This document shows, piece by piece, positions 34,459-42,403 of a stretch of 64,000 nucleotides of DNA. Position 1 is the stretch's first letter, and each line of letters opens with the position of its first letter. Location of the stretch: NCBI GenBank assembly GCA_050946535.1, contig JBMNUZ010000004.1:62001-126000 (forward strand), given 5' to 3'. Below the pieces are notes generated by a model. The model had not been told where the DNA came from and did no database searches. It saw only the letters and a list, made by a program, of their open reading frames with translations. Origin of the DNA: RUG708 sp050946535. GTDB taxonomy: Bacteria; Bacillota; Clostridia; Peptostreptococcales; Anaerovoracaceae. The position numbers were made by a program, and so were the translations under genes.

Positions 34459-35067
34459 TTATCTTTTGATTCTGAAGTATGTGAGGTTGACATCGTTATG
34501 CGGATCCACCTCGAAAAGCCGGTCGGCGTCGTACGTCTCCCTGCTGCCGTAATTTGAAATAATCACTCTGTTTCTCTCATCGTCTAATCCCGTGACGGTC
34601 ATCCAGTGCCACGTGTTCTCTTTCATCTCAGGAGCCTTGTGTGAAAGCACGAGCATTACCGCAGGATTTCCCTCTTCGAGTGCTCCGCGGACGAACGAAA
34701 CTGCCTCGCCGGGCGAATGCCACCCGTTGAAATTGGAGGATTCGGCTTGTGCTCCATTGTCAGCGGCGAACTGACGGAATTTCTCGATATATTTCCACAT
34801 ATACGGGAATCCATTGAATCCTGGAGTCATGTAGCCCCACAAGACGTTCATCTTGTCCAGAAAACTGTCGAACGTATAGACCCTCCTTCCATCGGACATT
34901 CCTCCGTCGGGTCTGATGCCCAGCTCGTAGTATGCAGCCAGGTTCGCTCCTGAGACGGGCGCGCACCCTGCTAGGCGCTGCCGCCATCTCCCGAACCATT
35001 CCTGATCACCGCCGTAGGCGAGCCTTCCGCTCTTCATCCTGACTAACGGGAAATCGTTAAGTTCCAT
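34459..35067 (-). CDS. C39-like peptidase-fold protein, unknown substrate
   Basis: The 202-residue protein has a possible papain-like triad in C39-like order: Cys in LAGCAPVSGANLAAYY (about residue 36), His in TWHWMTVTGLD (about 164) and Asn in VIISNYGSR (about 177). No signal peptide or membrane segment was seen, so it would act in the cytoplasm. The start at 35067 has GAAAGGGG nine bases upstream. It is separate from any lantibiotic or bacteriocin gene. The peptidase assignment rests on the motif pattern and is tentative. Confidence 0.6.
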   Translation of the reverse strand: MELNDFPLVRMKSGRLAYGGDQEWFGRWRQRLAGCAPVSGANLAAYYELGIRPDGGMSDGRRVYTFDSFLDKMNVLWGYMTPGFNGFPYMWKYIEKFRQFAADNGAQAESSNFNGWHSPGEAVSFVRGALEEGNPAVMLVLSHKAPEMKENTWHWMTVTGLDDERNRVIISNYGSRETYDADRLFEVDPHNDVNLTYFRIKR

Positions 35068-35201
35068 CGGTACCCCTTTCAATTACTCACGCTTTTCTCT
35101 TTCTCCTGCCGGATTCATGTTTTATTGAAATGAGAAAGCAGAGATCTTCTGCGAATGAAATGCCTGATTCCTGAGCAGCGGTGCTGCATCCCCGATCCTG
35201 C

Positions 35202-36179
35202 TTATTTTTCACCGCCGGGCATGTCGAACATCGATATCTGTTCAGGGCCGTTCAGCGGATCTCCTTTCAGTGACTTTACCTTTCTCAGGTTTATCTTGTC
35301 TTCTCCGGCGTTTTCCGTGCCGCACAGGATCGGGCTGTCCGGATCGTACTTCCTGCAGTTGTCGGCCACCGACGAAGGATTGTAATTCGCGTAGCAGTAG
35401 ATACAGCCGTTGCGGCACGTGTTGTACGAACCCACGTCGATGCTCGCCATGCACCCGCACTCTATGCGCTGCGTCGGATCCTTCTTCACGTTCATCTCGT
35501 GTCCTGTCAGCCGTTCGATGAGCGCTTTGTCTATGCACTGGTTGTGGCTGATTCCGCACGCATCGAGGTCTATCGCCTCCGCGCACGTTGCCATATCCAT
35601 TCCTCTTGAATGAGCCATGCCGGCGATCTTTGCCGCGAAATCGTTCAGCTCTTCTGAATCAGGTTCAACGACATTCTGCCCCTGGATATTTTTCTTATTC
35701 TTGGCGTAGATGTCGACGAAGCTGATGACGCATTTTTCCGTATATCCTTCCAGCTCGCGCGAGATCCTGTCGAACATTTCGATATGCCATTTCATGTTGT
35801 ATTTCTCGTTGAACAGTATCGGATCATACCTCCAGATCACGCGCTCTTTTCCGATTTTCGACGAAAGCTCTTCGAAAGCAGGGATCAGTACGCTCCATTT
35901 GTCGGGAAGATTTTTCTCTATATCCTTTCCGTAGCCCGTGAGCGTAAACTGGAAGTAATATGTGTAATCCGACAGCTCGCCGAGCCTAGGTAACATCGGT
36001 ATCGGATTTTTGGTCCAGAACACAATGCAGTCCACCACATCGGGCGAAAGATTTATTCTGCTGATCTGGTGGGCGTTCATAGGATTCCTCACGTCCAGAT
36101 ACCCCTCTTTTATCTTGTTCAGAAACCATTCTGAATAATACGACGGTATATCCGTCCTGCGGCTTGCGTTTATTATCAT
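35202..36179 (-). CDS. DUF1848 family Fe-S protein (radical-SAM-like cysteine motif)
   Basis: This 325-residue protein matches the DUF1848 family: the N-terminus MIINASRRTDIPSYYSEWF, then VFWTKNPIPML, and a C-terminal cysteine-rich section with ECGCMASIDVGSYNTC and CRNGCIYCYANYNP. The C-x3-C-x2-C spacing of the last motif is that of radical-SAM iron-sulphur clusters. Function is unknown; a relationship to spore photoproduct-lyase-like enzymes has been suggested by annotators, but I cannot confirm it. GAGGGAAAG precedes the ATG at 36179. It lies 25 bases after the HAD gene and may share its transcript. Confidence 0.85.
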   Translation of the reverse strand: MIINASRRTDIPSYYSEWFLNKIKEGYLDVRNPMNAHQISRINLSPDVVDCIVFWTKNPIPMLPRLGELSDYTYYFQFTLTGYGKDIEKNLPDKWSVLIPAFEELSSKIGKERVIWRYDPILFNEKYNMKWHIEMFDRISRELEGYTEKCVISFVDIYAKNKKNIQGQNVVEPDSEELNDFAAKIAGMAHSRGMDMATCAEAIDLDACGISHNQCIDKALIERLTGHEMNVKKDPTQRIECGCMASIDVGSYNTCRNGCIYCYANYNPSSVADNCRKYDPDSPILCGTENAGEDKINLRKVKSLKGDPLNGPEQISMFDMPGGEK

Positions 36180-36204
36180 CTTTCCCTCTGCAAGTTTTTT
36201 GCGG

Positions 36205-36975
36205 TTACGGCATTCTTTCAAGCAGTCCGACGATTTCGTGCGGCGTTTCCGCGAACGTGCGTGCTCCGTTTGCCAGCAGCGTCTCCTTGTCCCGGAAACC
36301 CCACAGACACGCGATGCACTTCATGCCGGCGTTTTTTGCGGTCTCCACGTCCACTTCAGAATCTCCGGCGTACACGGCGCTTGTGGTGCTTTTCCCGAGC
36401 TTTCTCAGCGCTTCGAAAACCATGTCAGGCGCCGGTTTCTTAGCTATGTTTTCCTGCTGCCCGACCGCGACCTTTACATCCGGAAAGAAGTGCGCGCAGA
36501 GGTTCTTCACGGCGGCATCGAATTTGTTGGAAACGACGGCGACGGAATAGCCTTCTCTCCCTAATTCGCCGAGCATCTGGCCGACGCCGTCGTACGGTCT
36601 CGTATTAACCATCAGATGATCCGCATAGTATTTTTTAAAGCTGTCCAGTATGTTCTCGAATTGATCGCGTTCCGCCGGAAGTTCGTAAAACCTTCCGTAC
36701 GTGTCTCTGACGCCTCTTTTTCCGTCTTTCGTTTCTTCCCGGCCGCTGCCGGCAAAAGCTATGTCTCCGAATTTTCTCACGAATTCAGGCCCGTATACGC
36801 TCCTGAGCATCAGATTTCTCACACCGTTTCCGACGTACAGGCGTGTCTGTTCGAGTGTGATCTCCGGAAGACCTGCTTCGGAAAGAGCGTGGCATGCGGC
36901 TTCTTTCAGATCTTCAAGTGTGTTTAACAGAGTTCCGTCGAGATCGAAAACCACAGTATCGTAATTATTTTTCAT
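36205..36975 (-). CDS. HAD-superfamily hydrolase, phosphoglycolate phosphatase-like
   Basis: This 256-residue HAD subfamily IA phosphatase has the catalytic motif FDLDGTLLNT (motif I), SNK (motif II threonine/serine position), KPAPDMVFEAL (motif III lysine) and YAGDSEVDVETA (motif IV). The pattern and length fit phosphoglycolate phosphatase (Gph)-type enzymes, but related members act on other sugar or nucleotide phosphates. An insertion with GREETKDGKRGVRD (about 73-90) in the cap is longer than usual. The start at 36975 has only a weak GAAGAT upstream. Confidence 0.85.
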   Translation of the reverse strand: MKNNYDTVVFDLDGTLLNTLEDLKEAACHALSEAGLPEITLEQTRLYVGNGVRNLMLRSVYGPEFVRKFGDIAFAGSGREETKDGKRGVRDTYGRFYELPAERDQFENILDSFKKYYADHLMVNTRPYDGVGQMLGELGREGYSVAVVSNKFDAAVKNLCAHFFPDVKVAVGQQENIAKKPAPDMVFEALRKLGKSTTSAVYAGDSEVDVETAKNAGMKCIACLWGFRDKETLLANGARTFAETPHEIVGLLERMP

Positions 36976-37376
36976 TATTTATCTTCTTTCGTTTCTTCCT
37001 TTTCCGGGCGTTTCCGCCGTTCCCGGGCACAAGAACGAATCCTCCCTTTCACTGCAGCATTGCGGCTCCGCCGTAATATTTTCTGACACGCGCGGACCCA
37101 TAATGTTAATAACGTAATGTTAATATTATAAATATATTTTATATCTTAACAGATATCATTAACAGAGTATCTTGAGAACAACATTTCAAGCTCGTCATTC
37201 TTCCCCTCTGAAGCGGCGGGCTGCTGACCACACGGCCGCATAAATGCCCGCCGCCAGGCATTTTCTCATACATTCACGGTTGGGAATCAAAAAAGACGGT
37301 CATGAACAACCGTCCCTCAATCAGCATTGTTTCATCCGGCACAGCCTCTGAAAACTGTGCCGTCATTTCATTTTTC
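36976..37376. other. Intergenic region, HAD gene to tlyA
   Basis: It holds two hairpins downstream of tlyA (37295-37361) and, at 37098-37125, an A/T-rich stretch with a duplicated TAATGTTAAT (about 37102 and 37116). The HAD promoter is probably in this stretch. No gene was seen. Confidence 0.5.
37295..37314 (-). terminator. Terminator downstream of tlyA
   Basis: GACGGT with ACCGTC is followed on the minus strand by TTTTTTG. A second hairpin (GGCACAG with CTGTGCC, 37338-37361) precedes it, so the dxs-tlyA transcript ends in a tandem structure. Confidence 0.8.
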
Positions 37377-38216
37377 TCATTTCTCAAAATTTTCGTGTGC
37401 TTCTTTTACGACTCTTTCAGCAAGCGCATCGAGCTGCTCATCAGAAGGATCCTTTATTCCCTCTTCCGCGGCAGCAGCCTTTGTCTCGATCATCATCAGA
37501 TACTCGATGTTTCCTTTGGCGCCCGTTATCGGGGAATATGTGAGCCCGTAGAATACGAATCCGTTGTCCCGGGCGTATCCGGCAGCTTTTTTTATGACTT
37601 CGCGGTGAACCGCAGGATCCTTTACGATGCCTCCGCGCCCCACCTGTTTGCGTCCAGCCTCGAACTGCGGCTTGATCAGGCAGACCATGCACGCTTTTTC
37701 CTTTAGCAGCGGAGCCGCCGCCGGCAGTATCATGGAGAGCGAAATGAACGAAACGTCGACGCTCGCAAAATCCAGCTTGTCTTCGATCATATCCGGAGTG
37801 AAATATCTGAAATTGACTTTCTCCATGTTTACGACGCGTTCGTCCTGCCTGAGCCTGTAGTCCAGCTGCCCGTAGCCTACGTCCACAGAGTACACCTTGA
37901 CCGCTCCTCGCTTGAGCATGCAGTCTGTAAAACCGCCGGTTGAAGCTCCGATATCCATGGCGATGCAGCCTCTCAGGTCGATTACGAACGTGTCGAGCGC
38001 CTTTTCAAGCTTGTATCCGCCTCTGCCCACATAAGGGCAGTCGTCGCCCCTGAGCTCTATTTCGGAATCTTCTGGCACCATCGATCCGGCCTTGTCATAT
38101 ATGCGGCCGCCGATGTAGATGCGTCCTTCCATTATCGCCGCCTTGGCGCGCGTCCTGTTCTCAAAGAATCCTTTTTTTACCAGAAGGACGTCCAGTCTCT
38201 CTTTCAAAAATATCAC
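37377..38216 (-). CDS. tlyA: TlyA family rRNA methyltransferase / hemolysin A-like
   Basis: TlyA methylates ribosomal RNA 2'-O positions in some species and is called a hemolysin in others. The 279-residue protein has an N-terminal S4 RNA-binding domain (about 4-65), then an FtsJ/RrmJ-type methyltransferase domain with the SAM loop DIGASTGGFTDC and the K-D-K-E-type residues. It overlaps the dxs stop by 56 bases. The start is non-ATG: GTG 38216 or TTG 38207, the latter giving MKERLDVLL; the ribosome binding sequence is GAAAGTGAG. In most Firmicutes argR and recN follow; here a terminator does. Confidence 0.9.
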   Translation of the reverse strand: MIFLKERLDVLLVKKGFFENRTRAKAAIMEGRIYIGGRIYDKAGSMVPEDSEIELRGDDCPYVGRGGYKLEKALDTFVIDLRGCIAMDIGASTGGFTDCMLKRGAVKVYSVDVGYGQLDYRLRQDERVVNMEKVNFRYFTPDMIEDKLDFASVDVSFISLSMILPAAAPLLKEKACMVCLIKPQFEAGRKQVGRGGIVKDPAVHREVIKKAAGYARDNGFVFYGLTYSPITGAKGNIEYLMMIETKAAAAEEGIKDPSDEQLDALAERVVKEAHENFEK

Positions 38217-40083
38217 TCACTTTCCGGGCAATTCCCTCAGCGTCGAGTTCGTAAATGTGCATCAGCTCTTCTCTGCTCCCGTGAGGAATGAATACATCCG
38301 GCCATCCGGTCTTGTATACGCTGACACCCGTATTCTCCGCAAACAGGCTTTCTACGACCGTACCGTAGCCTCCGGAAACGACGTTGTCTTCCGCGGTGAC
38401 GACGATTCCTGTCTTTTCGGCAGAGCTTCTGTACAAGGCTCTGTCACGGACGGACAGAGGCTTCACTACGCCCGCGTCGATGACGTCGCAGACGATTCCC
38501 TTGTTACTGAGTATTTCCGCTGCTCTGAGACAGACCTCCGTCATGCTTCCGCACGAAGCTATCGTAACGTCGCCGCCTTCGCGCAGCAGACGCGCCTCCG
38601 GTCTGAAACTTCCGCGGGACGGTTTGACATCTGTCTGATATTTTCTTAGGTCCGCCGCTCTGCCTTTCGGATACCTTATCGCGACCGGACCGCCTGCTCT
38701 CAGAGAGTATTCCATCATGAGCATTAGCTGTGTTCCGTCCGCAGGGGCCAGAACGGTCAGGTTAGGCATGGATGTCATGTACGAAAGATCGAAAATGCCC
38801 TGGTGCGTCTCGCCGTCGGCGCCGACTATTCCGGCTCTGTCGAGACAGAACACTACTGGCAGCTTCTGCATGCAGACATCTATGAGCATCTGATCGTAAG
38901 CTCTCTGCAAAAATGTCGAATAGATTGCCACGAAAGGCTTCTTGCCGCATACTGCGAGGCCTGCGGCAAACGTGACGGCGTGCTCCTCGGCGATGCCTAC
39001 GTCATAGATCCTTTCAGGAAATCTGCGTGCGAAATCCTTGAGGCCTGTTCCGTCGATCATTGCCGCACTGATCGCAACGATATCGTCGTCCTTCTTAGCC
39101 ATGTTCATCAGGTGTCTGCCGAAGACCTGCGAATACGTCGGTTCTGACACCGTGCATCTGGCCTCTCCTGTTTCTATATCGAAAGGACCAACGCCGTGAT
39201 ATTTGTCAGGATGCTGCTCCGCAGGCGCGTATCCTTTTCCTTTCTCTGTGATGCAGTGTACGACGACCGGTTTATTCATCTGTACCGCATTTGTCAGGAC
39301 ATCGACGAGGTCTTCCATATTGTGGCCGTCCACGGGTCCGAGATATGTGAATCCCAGTTCTTCGAAGATTATTCCAGGCACGAATATGTACTTGACTGCA
39401 TCCTTGATCTTTCCGATGCCGTCGATTATCGTATTTCCGACAGCCGGAATATGTCTCAGAGAATCCTTGACGCTATTTTTTACATCGCGGTACTTCTGCG
39501 ACGATCTCAGTCTGTTCAGGTGCTGTGAGAGGCTTCCCCTGTTCGGAGAAATAGACATGCCGTTGTCGTTTAAAATGACCACTAGGCCGCTGTCCATCAC
39601 TCCGGCGTTGTTGAGAGCTTCATAAACCATGCCTCCGGTCATGGCGCCGTCGCCTATGACAGCCGCCACTTTGTAATCGTCTCCGTTCAGATCGCGTGCA
39701 GCCGCCATTCCGAGAGCAGCTGAAATCGAATTGCTGCTGTGGCCCGTGTCGAAAACATCGTATTCACTTTCCTCCCTCTTCGGGAAACCCGAAAGTCCTC
39801 CGTATTTTCTCAGGGTCGGAAATCTGTCTGCCCTTCCCGTCAGCATCTTGTGTACATATGACTGATGGCCTACATCCCATACGATCTTGTCCTCAGGTGC
39901 ATTAAACACCTTATGTATCGCTACGGTAAGCTCCACTGCCCCGAGGTTCGAGGCAAGGTGGCCTCCCGTTTCGGAAAGTGAACCAATAAGCTTTTTCCGT
40001 ATTTCGCCGCAAAGCATTTCAAGTTCTTCAATGGACATGTCCTTCAGATCTGCAGGATATATCCCGTCATCAATACTTTTCAT
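38161..40083 (-). CDS. dxs: 1-deoxy-D-xylulose-5-phosphate synthase
   Basis: Dxs condenses pyruvate and glyceraldehyde 3-phosphate using thiamine diphosphate, the first step of the MEP isoprenoid pathway. The 640-residue protein has the expected WDVGHQSYVHKMLTGR, the cofactor motif GDGAMTGG and, in the second half, the transketolase pyrimidine domain (AEEHAVTFAAGLA) and a C-terminal domain. It is in the usual ispA-dxs-tlyA order, but oapA and OLE RNA lie between ispA and dxs. It comes three bases after the oapA stop, so the two are coupled. Confidence 0.97.
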   Translation of the reverse strand: MKSIDDGIYPADLKDMSIEELEMLCGEIRKKLIGSLSETGGHLASNLGAVELTVAIHKVFNAPEDKIVWDVGHQSYVHKMLTGRADRFPTLRKYGGLSGFPKREESEYDVFDTGHSSNSISAALGMAAARDLNGDDYKVAAVIGDGAMTGGMVYEALNNAGVMDSGLVVILNDNGMSISPNRGSLSQHLNRLRSSQKYRDVKNSVKDSLRHIPAVGNTIIDGIGKIKDAVKYIFVPGIIFEELGFTYLGPVDGHNMEDLVDVLTNAVQMNKPVVVHCITEKGKGYAPAEQHPDKYHGVGPFDIETGEARCTVSEPTYSQVFGRHLMNMAKKDDDIVAISAAMIDGTGLKDFARRFPERIYDVGIAEEHAVTFAAGLAVCGKKPFVAIYSTFLQRAYDQMLIDVCMQKLPVVFCLDRAGIVGADGETHQGIFDLSYMTSMPNLTVLAPADGTQLMLMMEYSLRAGGPVAIRYPKGRAADLRKYQTDVKPSRGSFRPEARLLREGGDVTIASCGSMTEVCLRAAEILSNKGIVCDVIDAGVVKPLSVRDRALYRSSAEKTGIVVTAEDNVVSGGYGTVVESLFAENTGVSVYKTGWPDVFIPHGSREELMHIYELDAEGIARKVSDIFERETGRPSGKKRIL

Positions 40084-40086
40084 ACG

Positions 40087-40692
40087 TCAGTGCTCCGTAA
40101 AAAACGCTATTATCTGTCCTATGCGCGTAACTATAATTTTGGATCTGGATATCGCGAACTCTTTTCCCATGGCCTTTCCTCCGATCGTCAGCGACGCAAC
40201 TATGCCGCTGAGCAGAAGCGAAAGAACAGCATAGTCCATGAAACCAGCCTCCGACAGCTGTGTGACGATATATGCCGCGGACGTACCGCTTATGATGCCG
40301 CAAGTGTCTCCGACAACATCGTTGCATACGCTTGAAACCTTCGGCGCATTGCTTATAAGCCTGAGCGAACTCCTGGCTCCCTTCAGCTTGGCCGAAGCCA
40401 TGGAATTGAACGGAGCAGGATCTGCCACCGTGACAGCCACGCCAATGATATCGAACACGATGCCGATCAGGACGATGACGATGAGCACGATGAAAGCTAC
40501 CACGATGTTGGTATTGCGCATGAGCATATCCGAAAACAGCGTCATGAAAACAGACAGACAGAAAGCGCATATCGTTATGGACAGTGTCCAAACACGCTGC
40601 GCTCTCGATAATCCTCTGCTTTTTTCTTTGTCTTTCTCTTTATCTTTATCTTTTGGTTTTTCGTTTTCTGTATTTTTACTATTATTATTCAT
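40087..40692 (-). CDS. oapA: OLE RNA-associated membrane protein OapA
   Basis: This 201-residue protein has a Lys/Asp/Glu-rich N-terminal tail (about 4-25) and at least three hydrophobic helices (about 34-56, 62-88, 152-172). The region between holds DPAPFNSMASAKLKGARSSL and CNDVVGDTCGIISGTSA. D125-x3-D129 in that segment matches the DxxxD motif reported for Bacillus halodurans OapA, which binds OLE RNA and places the complex at the membrane. Its place directly after a large non-coding gap and before dxs is the classic OapA context. No good ribosome binding site precedes the ATG, which is odd for such a conserved gene. OapB and OapC are not in the window. Confidence 0.88.
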   Translation of the reverse strand: MNNNSKNTENEKPKDKDKEKDKEKSRGLSRAQRVWTLSITICAFCLSVFMTLFSDMLMRNTNIVVAFIVLIVIVLIGIVFDIIGVAVTVADPAPFNSMASAKLKGARSSLRLISNAPKVSSVCNDVVGDTCGIISGTSAAYIVTQLSEAGFMDYAVLSLLLSGIVASLTIGGKAMGKEFAISRSKIIVTRIGQIIAFFTEH

Positions 40693-40699
40693 ATCATTA

Positions 40700-41290
40700 A
40701 GAATGCCAGTGGACAGTGCCTGTGTTAACTTTCCGGCATAGGTCCGGTCAGATTTCCTGCCTCCGCTGCTGAAACGTCGCCGCTTCAGCGGTTTCCCATT
40801 AAAGCGGAGCGCGCATCATCGCTGACAGCGCTACCGGATGGCCACTTAGTCCGAACTGCAATCCACAGGCCCTATACAGTCTAGGAGATTTCCTCAACAG
40901 TATTGAATATTCTTATCCTCTTTTGCAAAAGGAGTTTCAACCAGCAATAAACACCGGTCCGCGGCCGCCGGACAGGTGGCTCGATCTGATCTCCCCTCTT
41001 TTCACTCAAGGCAGGCTACGCTTAGGTGACGTCCCGCCTGGTGCGGGTGCCATCACTTCAGGTTTATTACTCGCAGTCATATGGATGATATGAAAGTGAG
41101 CCTCCACGGTGGAAAGGGTTCTCGCCCATATGCCATTACGGATCGCCCTTTACACCTTTCTCCCGATAAATGCCCCCGACTGGGCGTCAGCGGCAAATAA
41201 AAGGAGCTTCATCGATGTGCCCTTTGGCGGATTTTTAGCCCCGTCTTCGGAATAATCAAATTCTGACTAGAATACTGCGCCACTTGACGT
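40700..41290 (-). ncRNA. OLE (ornate, large, extremophilic) RNA
   Basis: A gap of about 600 bases between ispA and oapA has no reading frame but is rich in compact inverted repeats. Examples are CCCGC/GCGGG nested in GTGA/TCAC (41026-41056), CCGCTG-TGAA/TTCAGCGG (40763-40791) and CCACGGTGG (41103-41111). Size, position and the adjacent oapA fit OLE RNA, a class of about 600 bases in Firmicutes linked to magnesium, cold and alcohol stress. It would be made from the xseA-xseB-ispA transcript. Ends are approximate; the first base is probably within 50 bases of the ispA stop. Confidence 0.87.
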
Positions 41291-41294
41291 TATT

Positions 41295-42182
41295 TTAAGA
41301 TATTCTGTCTAACAGGTCAAGCGCCAGACCTTTAAGAAATTCTGAATTGTCAATATCTTTCAGAGCCCCGCAAGCCTCATCAGTGGCCTCTTTTGCGAAC
41401 TCCCGGGACTTTTCCACGCCGTAAAGCGCAGGATACGTCAGCTTGCCCAGCTCGCTGTCGACTCCAGTATTTTTTCCGAGCTTTCCTGCGTCTCCGACGA
41501 CGTCGAGAATGTCGTCGATTATCTGAAACGCCGTGCCTGTCTTTTCAGCATAAAGCGAAAGCGCTTTCCTTACGCTTTCTTCTGCGCCGCCGAGAAATGC
41601 ACCCGCCGCCGCGGCCGCGCGGATAATCGCGCCGGTCTTATGCCTGTGAATGTAAAGGAGCTTTTCAGCATCCGGCAGTCCGATCAGCTCCGGACGTACA
41701 TCGCTTGTCTGACCGGCTATCATGCCACGTACGCCGGCCGCCCTCGATATTTCGCGTGCCGCCATGATCCTTCGTTCTGCTTCCTCTCCGCTGTGCGCCG
41801 CGATGTCGTCGAACATCACGTCCATCGCGCTGTTGAGGAGTCCGTCGCCGGCCAGGATCGCCATATCGTCGCCGAATACTTTGTGATTCGTCGGCTTGCC
41901 GCGCCGCAGATCGTCGTTGTCCATGGACGGATGGTCGTCGTGTATGAGCGAATATGTGTGTATGAACTCGATCGCGCATGCGTACGGAAGCGCATCTTCA
42001 TCCCTGCCTCCGGCCACGCGGCATGACGCGATGAGCAGTACCGGCCTGAGCCTCTTTCCTCCAGCCTCGAGACTGTATTTCATCGCTTCGCCGAGAACGC
42101 TGCATTCGCTGTCACACTCCGGCAGATATTTCAGGAGATTCGCCTCCACAAGATTTTTTATTTCATCGTATCCGGGCCGCAT
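41295..42182 (-). CDS. ispA: Polyprenyl synthetase (farnesyl/geranylgeranyl diphosphate synthase)
   Basis: IspA builds C15-C20 isoprenoid diphosphates from IPP and allylic primers. The 295-residue protein has the first aspartate-rich motif LIHDDHPSMDNDDLRRG (HDD-x4-D), the second DDILDVVGD, and GGKRLRPVL. The first motif has His-Pro where most family members have Leu-Pro (HDDLP), a variation outside the metal-binding aspartates. It starts two bases before the xseB stop region and is followed by OLE RNA. Confidence 0.95.
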   Translation of the reverse strand: MRPGYDEIKNLVEANLLKYLPECDSECSVLGEAMKYSLEAGGKRLRPVLLIASCRVAGGRDEDALPYACAIEFIHTYSLIHDDHPSMDNDDLRRGKPTNHKVFGDDMAILAGDGLLNSAMDVMFDDIAAHSGEEAERRIMAAREISRAAGVRGMIAGQTSDVRPELIGLPDAEKLLYIHRHKTGAIIRAAAAAGAFLGGAEESVRKALSLYAEKTGTAFQIIDDILDVVGDAGKLGKNTGVDSELGKLTYPALYGVEKSREFAKEATDEACGALKDIDNSEFLKGLALDLLDRIS

Positions 42183-42184
42183 TC

Positions 42185-42403
42185 TCAGATCTCCTTTACA
42201 GAATCTGTTTCCTTGTCGTACACCTGGATGAGCTGTTTAGCCTCATCGAGTATCCCTTTGCAAATTTTGTAATATTCGAGACCCTTCTTGTACTGTTCCA
42301 CCGCATCGCTGAGGCTGACCTCAGGGCTGCTCAGAGACTCCGCACATTCGCTGAGTTTCTTGTACGCGGTCTCGAAATCCATCTTTTCTTCTTTATCTGC
42401 CAT
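42185..42403 (-). CDS. xseB: Exodeoxyribonuclease VII small subunit
   Basis: The small subunit of exonuclease VII, a single-strand DNA exonuclease acting from both ends. The 72-residue helical protein has MDFETAYKKLSECAESLSSP and EVSLSDAVEQYKKGLEYYKI, typical of XseB. The start at 42403 (MADKEE) is favoured because GAGG lies nine bases before it. It overlaps the xseA stop by 11 bases. Confidence 0.95.
   Translation of the reverse strand: MADKEEKMDFETAYKKLSECAESLSSPEVSLSDAVEQYKKGLEYYKICKGILDEAKQLIQVYDKETDSVKEI

Noticed and set aside
40741..41290. RNase P RNA, tmRNA or 6S RNA in the ispA-oapA gap
   Set aside because: Gene order and the adjacent oapA identify OLE RNA; I saw no tmRNA-type alanine tRNA ends and no RNase P core.
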